Shown here one piece after another: positions 34,803 through 43,827 of a stretch of DNA of 64,000 nt; position 1 is the first letter of the stretch; the number at the start of each line of letters is the position of its first letter. Location of the stretch: positions 31,884-95,883 of the forward strand of contig JAFSKR010000044.1 in NCBI GenBank assembly GCA_017448825.1, read 5' to 3'. Source of the stretch: Bacteroidaceae bacterium. GTDB taxonomy: Bacteria > Bacteroidota > Bacteroidia > Bacteroidales > Bacteroidaceae. The translations under genes and the position numbers were made by a program. The notes under the pieces are model-generated. The model did no database searches. It had not been told where the DNA came from and was given only the letters and a program-made list of their open reading frames with translations.

Positions 34803-36212
34803 TCAGCGTGTTTTTTCCTTGAGTCTTCTGATGTATTCAGATGGTGCCATGCCGTATTCTGCCTTGAAGTTCTCGGAAAAGCGTTTGGACGAGTTGTAGC
34901 CCAGTTCGGTGGCTATTTCTGCAATCTGCTTCACACCTTGTTCCAGCAGTTGCTTTCCTTTCTTCATGCGGATGGTACGGATAAATTCCGCTGGGCCTCG
35001 TCCTGTGATGTTCATGAGTTTCTTGTACAGATAGGTACGGCTCATTGACAGTTCATGCCCCAATGCTTCCACCGAGAATTCTGTGTCAGCCATGTGGTCT
35101 TCGCAGATTTTGGTTGCTTTTTGGATGAACATTTCATCTACGGTGGTGATGGTGATTTCGTTAGCAGCCACGTCATCTTTCTCGCGGAAGAGGCGTTGAC
35201 GGTTTTTCTGTTTCTCTATCAGATTTTTCACGCGCAGACGCAGCATTTCGACGTTGAAAGGTTTAGTGATATAGTCGTCGGCGCCCAGTTTCAGTCCCAT
35301 CATTTCCATGTCATCGCTCCGTCTGCCTGTCAGCAGAATGACAGGGATGTGTGACGAGTGGAGGTCGCTTTTGATACGTCGGCACAGTTCCATGCCATCC
35401 ATTCGTGGCATGGTTACGTCACTCACGACAAGGTCGATGTCTTCATTCTCTTCAAGGAATTTCAGTGCCTGCTCGCCGTCATGGGCGGTAAGCACATTAT
35501 AGACACCCCGGAAATAGTCGCGTACGAAGCGGCACATATCCGTACTGTCGTCCACCATCAACATTGTGAAGCGGCGGTGGCTTGTTGTCTCATCGTTATG
35601 CGCTTCCTCTGTCAAGTCAGCTACCTCAGCAGCATTGGTATCATCCACCACTGCATTCTCGCTTGTCATGGTACGCTTGATGGTATTGGTCTTGTCAGTT
35701 GGTTGTTCACGTCTGTCGGTATCCGTCAGATTCCGTTGAGTGGACAGCGGTTCATAAATTACTTGTGCCGTTGTTGTTTCTGGTGCGGATGGGAAGAATG
35801 ACGTTCCATCGCCCAATGGGCGGAGATTCAGCATCATATTGACTTGGTGCAGGAAAGCCTGTGCATCTTTCAACACCGCCTGGAGCCGTAACCGTGTATC
35901 TACAGGCAATGGTTCATTGACCAGCCCCTGCAATGGCATGATGATATTGGAAATGGGTACACGAAGCTCGTTGCTCAAGTTCATGAAGAACTGCTGCTTC
36001 ATTTCTGTCATCTTATTGAACTGTTCGTTCTCGATGCGTGTTTTTTGGGCATCCAGTTTTCGGTGCATATACCATCGCATATACAGAAACGCGGCTCCTG
36101 CACCAAGGCTGAGTAACATAATAACAGCCAATACATACCCGAAGAGTAGGGTGGGGGTCATCGTGGCTATACCCAAAGCCCCAAGGGGCTGTATCAGTAA
36201 AACATGATTCAT
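34803..36212 (-). CDS. Membrane-anchored degenerate hybrid sensor/AraC regulator
   Basis: A 469-residue protein built like the C-terminal part of a hybrid two-component regulator. It has a membrane helix (about 22-46) and a coiled coil (48-70), then a HisKA-like helix QQFFMNLSNELRVPIS (73-88), where the phospho-accepting His of the usual SHELRTP is Asn81. No ATPase domain follows. Instead there is a linker of about 80 residues rich in Thr/Asp/Glu (135-212). A receiver domain comes next (MLMVDDS 217-223, SDVTMPRMDG 264-273 with Asp265 kept, TKPF 316-319), then an AraC-type DNA-binding domain (about 365-465). The large periplasmic sensor of normal hybrid regulators is missing. Targets are not known; the neighbouring GH3 and GH115 genes are candidates. 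Confidence 0.82.
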   Translation of the reverse strand: MNHVLLIQPLGALGIATMTPTLLFGYVLAVIMLLSLGAGAAFLYMRWYMHRKLDAQKTRIENEQFNKMTEMKQQFFMNLSNELRVPISNIIMPLQGLVNEPLPVDTRLRLQAVLKDAQAFLHQVNMMLNLRPLGDGTSFFPSAPETTTAQVIYEPLSTQRNLTDTDRREQPTDKTNTIKRTMTSENAVVDDTNAAEVADLTEEAHNDETTSHRRFTMLMVDDSTDMCRFVRDYFRGVYNVLTAHDGEQALKFLEENEDIDLVVSDVTMPRMDGMELCRRIKSDLHSSHIPVILLTGRRSDDMEMMGLKLGADDYITKPFNVEMLRLRVKNLIEKQKNRQRLFREKDDVAANEITITTVDEMFIQKATKICEDHMADTEFSVEALGHELSMSRTYLYKKLMNITGRGPAEFIRTIRMKKGKQLLEQGVKQIAEIATELGYNSSKRFSENFKAEYGMAPSEYIRRLKEKTR

Positions 36213-36241
36213 TACGCGTATATAAAATAGGTTTTATGTTG

Positions 36242-36249
36242 CAAAGGTA
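36242..36249 (-). promoter_or_regulatory. -7 promoter element of the degenerate regulator
   Basis: TACCTTTG on the minus strand, 30 bp before the start codon at 36212. Confidence 0.5.
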
Positions 36250-36726
36250 CGAAAAAACCATCATGTGAACATCATTTTAATACGGAAACTTTCCTTTTTT
36301 GTCGTAGAAATTCCCTTTTTGTCGTCATTCCCTCTTTTTCTGAGCATCCTTTTTTGAATTTCTTGTTGTTGGTTTTTGTGTTTAGGGGAATCTGTCGGCG
36401 ATGTTTCCTCTAATGCTCTATAGGTGGTAGCACGTAGTGATTTCAATGCTATGCTCGTTCTTGTTATAATAACATCGTCTTAGCGAATGTCATAACATCC
36501 TCGTGTCATTGATGTGGACATTGGGCAAGTATGTACGATTGCGTGTGGTTGGTCAAAGCTGAATATAGAATGGGATGAGCCATTGGGATGGAAGTGTCTG
36601 TTGGAAACAAAATGATAATAGAGCGGAAACATTTTAATATATAGTCAAATTTTCCTTTGTTTTGTGCGATTTTGTACGTTTTGTATCATTTTCTAAAGAT
36701 TATCATGATTTTTTTTGAAATATGTT
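36250..36726. other. AT-rich intergenic region without recognisable genes
   Basis: About 480 bp. Short open frames on both strands have no recognisable similarity, start context or composition of a gene. I looked for remnants of the regulator's missing sensor domain on the minus strand and found none. Confidence 0.45.
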
Positions 36727-36756
36727 TTTGTTTTTTGGGAAAAAGACTTACCTTTG
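36727..36756 (+). promoter_or_regulatory. Orphan promoter facing rightward
   Basis: TTTG (36727-36730), an 18-bp spacer and TACCTTTG (36749-36756) form a good Bacteroidota promoter with no gene downstream, only a terminator at 36809-36845. Confidence 0.6.
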
Positions 36757-36759
36757 TGG

Positions 36760-36845
36760 CGAAAAATTCATTGAAATCATTTCTTAACTTCATTTCATAT
36801 TCGTTAGGACCTTCTTCCGTCGTGGTGACGCAAGGAGGTTTTTTT
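36760..36845 (+). ncRNA. Candidate small RNA of about 85 nt
   Basis: The segment lies between the orphan promoter (36727-36756) and a strong terminator (36809-36845). The next gene on the right is on the other strand. It contains no ATG-started reading frame of useful length. The predicted 5' part is unstructured and A/T-rich (a possible pairing region) and the 3' end is the terminator hairpin. That is the usual layout of a trans-acting sRNA. Its ends are inferred from promoter and terminator positions. Confidence 0.5.
36809..36845 (+). terminator. Terminator of the candidate small RNA
   Basis: The stem ACCTTCTT / AAGGAGGT (one G-U pair) continues as CGTC / GACG around loop GTGGT after a C-C mismatch, followed by T7 (36839-36845). 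Confidence 0.75.
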
Positions 36846-36909
36846 GTTGGTTCCTATTTGAGATGTAGGGATTGTTCTGCCCCTGCATCCTTTCCGATGA
36901 GCGTGTGAT

Positions 36910-39375
36910 TTATTGAATCACGATTCGCTCAATCACGATGCCTGGGTCGAGGGGACAAAGCGTAAGACGGTGCTTCCCCTCTGCTAACGTTGGCAGTGAG
37001 AGTTTTTGACGGTTCATACGGGTGGTCTCCCATTCAAAGTTCTGATCGTGCGCCATCTGCACAACGTAACGACTCGCTTCGTTCACGTTGAGGGTTTGCA
37101 ACTCCTTTCCGTCCAGCATGATGGTGAGCCGTTGGCCGCGACCGTCGTTGAAGGGGAAGTTGGTGGCAAGGATAAGGGTGAGTGTCCCCTCAATGCCTTC
37201 CGTGTTTTTGGTGGTGGCAGAGATGCTATCTATGGCGAATTCGTAGGTGATGGAGGCTCCTTCTGTGCTCTTTGTGTAGGGGAAAAGTGCTGTGGCACAT
37301 TTCCAAATGCCAAGGTCGGGCACCACTTGCCATGTGGCTTCTTGAGCATCTGTTTTGCTGACGAACTCATCGGCTTCGAATACCGCAATCATTTTCTTCG
37401 GTACCGTTACTAATTCCTCGCCATCCTTGGCATCGGCATCTTCTATACGTTTCACCGTGGGCATGGTGTTTTGCCTGGGGTTGTTCCAAGAACGATAGCC
37501 AATGTAAATCTCATCCATCATGTGGTTCCACTTGCCTTTGGCTATTTGGTGGTTATACTGGTCGCATAGTTCGGCTGCACGCTGGAAACAGTGTTCCACT
37601 TGGTCGGCCCACTCGTTGGCACGGGTGCTGTTCTGCTGGGCATAATAACCGTTCATGGCCACTGCATAGTACATATTGTAGAGGTTGCAGAACACACGTA
37701 CGGGCGTGTAAATCAGCTCGTCGTAAGTCGTTCGGTAAGCAATGGGCAGCAATTCTCGAAGCACATTTGCGTCGTACTCCAATTGTTTGTATTCGTCCAC
37801 TCGCTCCTTCCATTCGCCCGAGATGAGGTCGAAAGTTCGGGCATCCAGCTGTTCAGGTGTGCGACGATGGGCATATTTGCACTGTAGGTTGAGGATGCGA
37901 GCTGCTTCCTTGGCGCACTTCTCACCCAACTGCTCACGGCAGAAGTCCTCGGTGTACTGCTGCAAGTTCCCAGCGTTGAACTGGGAGGGATTCCATGCCA
38001 TCTTGAACCAAAAATCGATGGGAAACTCCATGGGCTTCAGGTCGCCCACGTTCAGAATCCAGAGCTTGTCCACTCCGTAGGTGTAGGTGAGCTGCAACTG
38101 CTCCCACATACGCTGAATCTGGCTGACGTTTTGGAACTTAGAGTTTCGGGGCGCCCCTACATCGTCCACGTGGTAGTACATACCATAGCCGCCAGGGTGT
38201 CTTTTAGAGAAAGCTCCTGTGCCCTTGCTCCACTCCTGTTCGGGCAGCACACGCACGTTGCCCCAGTTGTCGTCGCACAGTAGCAGAATCACGTCGTCGG
38301 GCACGTTCATTCCCTTCTCATAGTATTCCTGCACTTCCTTGTAGAGTGCCCACACCTGTGGCGTCTCTTTGGCGGGCTTGCCCGTCGCTTCTTCGATGAG
38401 TTTCCGCTGGTTGGTCACGATACGCTCTAATAGTGCCACGTCAGCGTGGTCACCCATTGCTTCATCGCCATCACCACGCATACCGATGGTCACCACGTCA
38501 TCTGTTGCCTTCATGCGCTCCACGCCACCTTTCCAGAACTGGTCGAGTGTTTCTTGGTTGGTGTCGTAGTTCCATGCCCCATATTCCTTGCGGTTTCGTG
38601 TCCATTCCTTGTGGGCACGTGCCATTGGCTCATGGTGCGAGGTGCCCATGCAGATGCCCATGTCATCAGCTGTCTGCATATTCAGTGGGTCATCGGCATA
38701 GAAGGCGGCGTTCCACATGGCAGGCCACAGGTAGTTGCCCTTCAGACGCAGCACAAGTTCAAACACACGGGCATAGAACTCATGGTTATAGACACCACCA
38801 TAGTTCTCACCCACCCAACCCGAAAGACAGGGAGCTTCGTCGTTAAGGAAGATGCCACGGTAGCGCACAGCAGGTTCACCGTCAGTATAAATACCTCTTT
38901 TAATATAAATATGTTCATGTTTCTCTACGGGTACATCCGCCCAGTCGTACCAAGGGCTAACCCCTATCTGCTGACTCAACTCGTAGATGCCATAGATGGT
39001 GCCGCGCTTGTCACTACCAGCGATGACCAACTGTCCCTTTACCCACGTGATGATGAACTTCTCATGCTTACCCTTCAACTGGGCGGTGTCGATGAGTTTC
39101 TTCTTTGCCAGTTTGTTGATGATGGCACTCTTGCCCAATGTACCTACCACAAGGGGGTAGTCACTGCGACCCGTCACTTTTTGTAAATCCTGTTTCAAGT
39201 TCTCAATGGCAAGCAGCACCCCTTTCCAATCCTTGGAATCATACACCACTTCACCTTTCTGGTCTGTCAGACATACGGCATCTGCCTCCCAGCCAAACGA
39301 GACGAATGAATCAGCCGCCATGAGCGACTGAACCATGCTGCACATCACAGCGGCAATAGCAAACAACTTTTTCAT
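36910..39375 (-). CDS. Xylan alpha-1,2-glucuronidase, GH115 (copy 1)
   Basis: About 821 residues from the ATG at 39375. The longer frame starts with GTG inside the -7 element at 39396-39403, so it is rejected. The enzyme releases (4-O-methyl-)glucuronic acid from internal residues of glucuronoxylan. After a signal peptide (ending LMAA) come GSDKRGTIYGIYELSQQIGVSPW, RYRGIFLNDEAP, LRLKGNYLWPAMWN, CMGTSHHEPMARA, IGMRGDGDEAMGD, LLCDDNWGNVR and YHVDDVGAPR, all typical of GH115. The C-terminal beta-domain ends with a FEWETTRMN-type segment. It is monocistronic. A second GH115 at 61107-63581 is clearly related but not a recent copy. Confidence 0.93.
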   Translation of the reverse strand: MKKLFAIAAVMCSMVQSLMAADSFVSFGWEADAVCLTDQKGEVVYDSKDWKGVLLAIENLKQDLQKVTGRSDYPLVVGTLGKSAIINKLAKKKLIDTAQLKGKHEKFIITWVKGQLVIAGSDKRGTIYGIYELSQQIGVSPWYDWADVPVEKHEHIYIKRGIYTDGEPAVRYRGIFLNDEAPCLSGWVGENYGGVYNHEFYARVFELVLRLKGNYLWPAMWNAAFYADDPLNMQTADDMGICMGTSHHEPMARAHKEWTRNRKEYGAWNYDTNQETLDQFWKGGVERMKATDDVVTIGMRGDGDEAMGDHADVALLERIVTNQRKLIEEATGKPAKETPQVWALYKEVQEYYEKGMNVPDDVILLLCDDNWGNVRVLPEQEWSKGTGAFSKRHPGGYGMYYHVDDVGAPRNSKFQNVSQIQRMWEQLQLTYTYGVDKLWILNVGDLKPMEFPIDFWFKMAWNPSQFNAGNLQQYTEDFCREQLGEKCAKEAARILNLQCKYAHRRTPEQLDARTFDLISGEWKERVDEYKQLEYDANVLRELLPIAYRTTYDELIYTPVRVFCNLYNMYYAVAMNGYYAQQNSTRANEWADQVEHCFQRAAELCDQYNHQIAKGKWNHMMDEIYIGYRSWNNPRQNTMPTVKRIEDADAKDGEELVTVPKKMIAVFEADEFVSKTDAQEATWQVVPDLGIWKCATALFPYTKSTEGASITYEFAIDSISATTKNTEGIEGTLTLILATNFPFNDGRGQRLTIMLDGKELQTLNVNEASRYVVQMAHDQNFEWETTRMNRQKLSLPTLAEGKHRLTLCPLDPGIVIERIVIQ

Positions 39376-39395
39376 GTGATATTTTTTTGATGCCA

Positions 39396-39403
39396 CAAAG
39401 GTA
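39396..39403 (-). promoter_or_regulatory. -7 promoter element of GH115 copy 1
   Basis: TACCTTTG on the minus strand, 20 bp before the ATG at 39375. It supports that start over the upstream GTG. Confidence 0.55.
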
Positions 39404-39496
39404 CAGTCTTTTCCCTACACGTCCCTTTGGGGAGGTTACACCTTTTTTCCCCTATGTAACATCTTGGCCATTACAAACGTCTTTGTGCCATAGGGA

Positions 39497-39526
39497 CAAA
39501 AAAACTGGAAGCTTTCGCCTCCAGTT
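39497..39526 (-). terminator. Rho-independent terminator after GH9
   Basis: A 10-bp stem with one mismatch (39503-39512 / 39517-39526, loop TTTC) is followed by T7 on the minus strand. It closes the operon that starts at 46598. Confidence 0.85.
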
Positions 39527-39551
39527 CTTCTACTCTGTATGGATTTACTAT

Positions 39552-41261
39552 TTACTTGTCCAATAGTGCCGTCAATGCCACCAGTGTGGCGTTCCAATTG
39601 ATGGCAATCTCGTTGCTGGCATAACTGTTTTGGTCGTCCATATAGGACTCGTCAGCGTAGTTGCTGGTGTAGTGCAGTTGGTCGGTCTTATCCTGTTGGC
39701 CAGGATTGGGACCGCCTACGAGGAAGCCAGGCAGGGCACCACATGAGGTGGCAGCCAACCGGTGGTGGGGATGGATGGCTGGCTTCTGACCGAAGCCTGT
39801 CACGTAGCAGTAGCCTGTGGCGTTCTGTCCCAAGAGGTAGTTCAGGCACTCTTGGGCTGCCATCTCATACTGTTTGTCGCCTGTCAGTTTTGTGGCATAC
39901 ATGAGTTCGATGCCTCGCCATGCACAACCTTCAGAATTGCAGCCCCAGAAGAAATCTTTGGCTTCATTGCCGTAGGGGGACTGGAAGCACGATGTACTTA
40001 CTTGGGTGAGGTAGGGTTGGAGATGGTTGAGGAGGAGGGACTTCATGTTAGACGAAATTTTGTTGTCACTTACAGAATTTGTCTGTAGTAATGCCCACGT
40101 AAGGACGCCAAGTTCGCCTACATTGCCCCATGTGGCAGGGGTTAGATGCTGCGGCATTGTCGCCAACGCATCAATTCGATACTTGTCTTGACCCGTTGTC
40201 ACATACAACTCCGTGGCAGCCCAGAAGAACTCATCCTCAAAATGCGTGTCGTCATAGGCACCCGTATTCACGTCGGGGTCGAACGTTGCGTTCATCTTCC
40301 CTTGGTTGTAGGGGGTATTGGGGTTTTCCTTTGCCCATGCGTATGCCTTCTCAGCCTGTTCGAGAGCCTTGGCAGGGAAGCCGGGGAAGTTCTTTTCATA
40401 GTCCTTGTAGAGACGTGCAGCCATTGCCATGCTGGCAGCAAAGTCGAGGGATGCTGCTGTGGTCTTCATCACCACGTAGCGAGGCTGATGACATTCTGTA
40501 GGTGCCACAAACCCCTCGAAGTTTGGGGTGGTGAGCTTGTGGTATAGTCCACCATCCGTGTCCTGCATGGTCTGCATCCACTGGAGGTTATAATAGACCT
40601 CATCCAGCAGGTCGGGCACGTCGTTGTCACTCTCGGGAATGCCTACGTTCAGCTGTTTGAAGTAGTCCTTGTGCTGCTCATACGCTTCCAGCATCACACC
40701 CACCGAGAACCCCGAATTGACGATATATTTGTTATAGTCACCTGCATCATACCAGCCTTTACTGCTGCTGATGACGGTACCAGCAGGACGCTCTGCCGTG
40801 GCAGCACTGGGATGTATCAGCACCTCTGTGTCCATGTGACCGGCAGGACGTGTCCAACAACCAGCATACTTCTCTTCGATAGGCATGGCGGTACGTTGCA
40901 GATAGAATGCTTTCAGTGCGGCCTTCGACAGTTCCTTCAGTGGCGATGCCGCCACCAGAAAGTCTATCTTCTGGTCACCTGCCACCAACTGATACTTCCC
41001 TTCTTTCTGTACCTTCGAGAAGTCCACCACTTGTCGTACCTTGCCTGAAATAGAAGAGGTTGCAACTCGCTGTGCCTTCCCTTTCCACACTTTCTTGCCT
41101 GACAGTTTGTCCGTTACCTGCACTTTCACGGGTTGAGCAGTCTCCACGCTTTCAATCGTGGCAGTTTTCTCCCCTTCAGGGGTGAAGCCCACTTGGTTGA
41201 TTCTGATTTGTGCCGATGCCATCGAGCTGACGGCAAAAGCAATGACTGCTAATTTCTTCAT
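39552..41261 (-). CDS. Secreted endoglucanase, GH9 with N-terminal Ig-like domain
   Basis: A 569-residue protein that cleaves beta-1,4-glucan (cellulose, glucomannan or xyloglucan backbone). A signal peptide (1-17, SMASA) leads into an Ig-like CelD_N domain (about 18-105, IRINQVGFTPEGEKTA). The (alpha/alpha)6 barrel follows, with SSKGWYDAGDYNKY (167-180; Asp172/Asp175), IPESDNDVPDLLDEVYYNLQ, PHHR and the catalytic Glu551 in SNEIAINWNA near the C-terminus. It lies 5 bp after the porin gene as the last member of a five-gene operon whose other genes are not glycosidases, an unusual setting. No dockerin or binding module is present. Confidence 0.94.
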   Translation of the reverse strand: MKKLAVIAFAVSSMASAQIRINQVGFTPEGEKTATIESVETAQPVKVQVTDKLSGKKVWKGKAQRVATSSISGKVRQVVDFSKVQKEGKYQLVAGDQKIDFLVAASPLKELSKAALKAFYLQRTAMPIEEKYAGCWTRPAGHMDTEVLIHPSAATAERPAGTVISSSKGWYDAGDYNKYIVNSGFSVGVMLEAYEQHKDYFKQLNVGIPESDNDVPDLLDEVYYNLQWMQTMQDTDGGLYHKLTTPNFEGFVAPTECHQPRYVVMKTTAASLDFAASMAMAARLYKDYEKNFPGFPAKALEQAEKAYAWAKENPNTPYNQGKMNATFDPDVNTGAYDDTHFEDEFFWAATELYVTTGQDKYRIDALATMPQHLTPATWGNVGELGVLTWALLQTNSVSDNKISSNMKSLLLNHLQPYLTQVSTSCFQSPYGNEAKDFFWGCNSEGCAWRGIELMYATKLTGDKQYEMAAQECLNYLLGQNATGYCYVTGFGQKPAIHPHHRLAATSCGALPGFLVGGPNPGQQDKTDQLHYTSNYADESYMDDQNSYASNEIAINWNATLVALTALLDK

Positions 41262-41266
41262 GTGTC

Positions 41267-42421
41267 TTAGAATCTGACGTACACCTCACCCCACAGTTCG
41301 TTGTAGTCCTTATGGATGAGGTCGCGGTTGTGGACATGGTTATACTGCACTTGCAACAGGAGGTTCTTGTGAATTTGGAAGTTGGGGGCAATGCTGTAGA
41401 TGGTCTTGGTCGAATCCCAGGTCTTGCGGCTGCGGTACGCATCGTACTTTCCATATACCTTGAGCCATGAGGTGCAGGGCACACCCACGGTGGCATACCA
41501 GCCATCTGCCTTTCCTTCGCTGGCATAGTTGGCAAGGATGCCTTGTGCATGGGCGTATTCGGCACGCACGGTCCAGTCGTTGTGCTCGTATTTCACAGAT
41601 ACCGCCCAGCGGTTGCGGTCGATGGCCGCGCCCGATGCGTTCACGTAGTCGCCTGTCCAACCGAAGATGCCGATAAAGAGATCCTTGACGGGCTGCACCT
41701 GCAAAGAGCCGATGAAGTCCTTATGTCCGTTCTTGTCGCTAGTGTTGATGCCCTGGCCGTTCATCACCTGCAGCTGGTAGTGGAGGAAGCGATGACCATC
41801 TTTCTTTGAAGGGAAGAGGTCGCCCTGCACTTGGAGACCTTGGTCGCGTCCACCGTTTGCCACGCCATTGTCAGAGTCGCCGATGCCTGCGAGGTTGCGG
41901 GTAATCTGCGCATAGTCGCCAACACCCAAATCCCACGGGTTGTAAGGGTTCTCGGCGAGGAAGGCGCGCTTGTATTGGCCCACCTTCACGGTCAACTCTT
42001 TCCAGTGCGCCCACTCAACGAAGTAGTCCTTCATGTGGAAGGAGGAGTTGCTGACTTGTACCTGAATGCGGTACTTGAAGTCCTTCAGGATGGTGCCATC
42101 CACATACATACGGATGAACCGCTGGCTGAAGCCGTCGCCGCCATGCGAACCATCTTGGTCGCTGTAGGAATACTTGCCGATGAAGTAGCCACCGAACTTG
42201 GGGGCACTGGCATAGTCTGTCAACTTCCTGCCCAACTGTGGTTTTCCATCGGGAGCAGGTGTGCTGGCCATCGCGCTCTCTAAACTGTTGTTCACTAAAC
42301 TGGTCACGAATCCTGCACCCGGTGTTTCATTGGGAGTGAACTCGCTGGTCTCTTCGTTCTCTGCCATCGTTGGAAGAACGAATGCTCCTGTTACAAGGGC
42401 TATTGCAAAAATTTTCTTCAT
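41267..42421 (-). CDS. Outer-membrane porin, OprO/OprP-like
   Basis: A 384-residue beta-barrel protein with a signal peptide (ending TMA), an N-terminal low-complexity part, then FGGYFIGKYSYSDQDG, FSQRFIRMYVDGTILKDFKY, KVGQYKRAFLAENPYNPWDL and a terminal Phe. This pattern is typical of phosphate-selective-porin-type proteins in Bacteroidota. It follows the DcuB-type carrier gene by 4 bp. I recall that DcuB genes in this phylum are often paired with such a porin, so it probably admits dicarboxylates or amino acids to the periplasm. Substrate not determinable from sequence. Confidence 0.82.
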   Translation of the reverse strand: MKKIFAIALVTGAFVLPTMAENEETSEFTPNETPGAGFVTSLVNNSLESAMASTPAPDGKPQLGRKLTDYASAPKFGGYFIGKYSYSDQDGSHGGDGFSQRFIRMYVDGTILKDFKYRIQVQVSNSSFHMKDYFVEWAHWKELTVKVGQYKRAFLAENPYNPWDLGVGDYAQITRNLAGIGDSDNGVANGGRDQGLQVQGDLFPSKKDGHRFLHYQLQVMNGQGINTSDKNGHKDFIGSLQVQPVKDLFIGIFGWTGDYVNASGAAIDRNRWAVSVKYEHNDWTVRAEYAHAQGILANYASEGKADGWYATVGVPCTSWLKVYGKYDAYRSRKTWDSTKTIYSIAPNFQIHKNLLLQVQYNHVHNRDLIHKDYNELWGEVYVRF

Positions 42422-42425
42422 GGGT

Positions 42426-43802
42426 TTAATAGATGAATTGTGTGATAATTAAGCCAACGATAGTGCTGACCACGACACTCACCAAGCCTGGCATCATGAA
42501 CGAGTGGTTCAGCAGATACTTACCAATAACGGTGGTGCCAGAACGGTCGAAGTTCACCGTGGCAATGTCGGAAGGATAGTTCGGGATGAAGAAGTAGCCA
42601 TATACAGAGGGAAGGACACCCAACAGCACAGGGCCAGGAATGCCCAACGAGTAGGCCAATGGCAACATCGCCACCACCACTGCACCTTGGCTGTTGATCA
42701 GCACGGACACAGCGAAGAAGGCGAAGGCAATCGCCCAAGGATACTGGCTGACAATGCCTGTGAGACCACCTTCCATCTCTTCCATATAGTTGCTGAAATA
42801 GGTGTCGGCCAGCCAGGCGATGCCGTAGATGGCCACCACAGCTACCATGCCTGACTGCCACACGGGACCAGCCACCGCCTTCTTGGGGTTAGCCTTGGCG
42901 AAAATAATCATGATGGCTGCCGCTGTAATCATCACAATCTGGATGATGATGTTCATGCCAATGGGCTTCATCACAGGATTGCCATCGTCGCCCACCTTGC
43001 CAGAATCAACGACCGGACGGATGTCCATGCCAAGAATCTGGAAGAGCGAATAGAGGACGATGACGGCGAGGGCGCCGAGGAAGATGAATACCGAGAGTTT
43101 CGCGTGTTTGTCCACCTGCTTGTCGAGCAACGAGGCCGTGTCGCCATACATATACTGCTTCATCTGAGGGTCGGCCAGACGTGCCTGAAACTGAGGGTCC
43201 TTGTCGAGGTCCTTGCCACGTTTGTAGGAACACAGGGCTGCTGCCAGCAGTCCGCACAGACAGGCTGGGATGGTGACCGCGATGACTTGCAGATTGTTCA
43301 CATCGAAACCTGCCTCATTGCTGATGACCACGAACGATGCCACCGCCGCCGCGATGGGCGAGCAGGTGATGCCCACCTGTGAGGCGACGGATGCCACGCC
43401 ACAGGGGCGTTCGGGTCGGATGCCTTTCTTCAGGGCAATGTCGCAGATGATGGGCATGAGCGTGTAAACGACATGACCCGTACCCACCAGCACCGTGAGG
43501 AAGAACGTACACAACGGTGCCAGGAAGGTGACATGGGCGGGATGTTTTCGCAGGAGTTTCTCTGCCAGCTGAATCATCCAGTCCATGCCACCCGATGCCT
43601 GCATAATGCCCGCACAGGTCACAGCGGCAATGATAATGTAAATCACGTCGGTGGGAGGATTGCCTGGCTTCATGCCGAATCCCAGCACAAGGATGGCAAG
43701 TCCGATGCCAGAAATGGCACCCAATGCCAAACTGCCGTAGCGAGAACCCACATAGAGGGCTCCCAGCACAATCAGCAGCTGCAAAATCATGACAAAATCC
43801 AT
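42426..43802 (-). CDS. dcuB: Anaerobic C4-dicarboxylate transporter, DcuA/DcuB family
   Basis: A 458-residue inner-membrane carrier with about 11 segments and Dcu hallmarks: AGIMQASGGMDWMIQLAEKL, FLAPLCTFFLTVLVGTGHVVY, IRPERPCGVASVASQVGITC and SPIAAAVASFVV. Members exchange fumarate, malate or aspartate for succinate in anaerobic fumarate respiration. Here it could export succinate, the main fermentation product of this group, or import aspartate. It lies between a patatin and a porin, without the asparaginase gene I recall next to dcuB elsewhere. The gene symbol follows family naming; DcuA versus DcuB specificity is not resolved. Confidence 0.9.
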   Translation of the reverse strand: MDFVMILQLLIVLGALYVGSRYGSLALGAISGIGLAILVLGFGMKPGNPPTDVIYIIIAAVTCAGIMQASGGMDWMIQLAEKLLRKHPAHVTFLAPLCTFFLTVLVGTGHVVYTLMPIICDIALKKGIRPERPCGVASVASQVGITCSPIAAAVASFVVISNEAGFDVNNLQVIAVTIPACLCGLLAAALCSYKRGKDLDKDPQFQARLADPQMKQYMYGDTASLLDKQVDKHAKLSVFIFLGALAVIVLYSLFQILGMDIRPVVDSGKVGDDGNPVMKPIGMNIIIQIVMITAAAIMIIFAKANPKKAVAGPVWQSGMVAVVAIYGIAWLADTYFSNYMEEMEGGLTGIVSQYPWAIAFAFFAVSVLINSQGAVVVAMLPLAYSLGIPGPVLLGVLPSVYGYFFIPNYPSDIATVNFDRSGTTVIGKYLLNHSFMMPGLVSVVVSTIVGLIITQFIY

Positions 43803-43827
43803 GCTTTTTAAGGTTTTAGGTTAGTAA

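Noticed and set aside
36809-36845. Terminator for the GH115 gene ending at 36910
   Set aside because: The T-run follows the hairpin only in the plus direction; on the minus strand no T-run follows the stem.
36657-36908. 83-residue open frame on the plus strand
   Set aside because: Low-complexity Phe/Ile-rich start from T-rich DNA that crosses the orphan promoter and terminator. The promoter lies inside the frame, so an RNA gene is the better reading.
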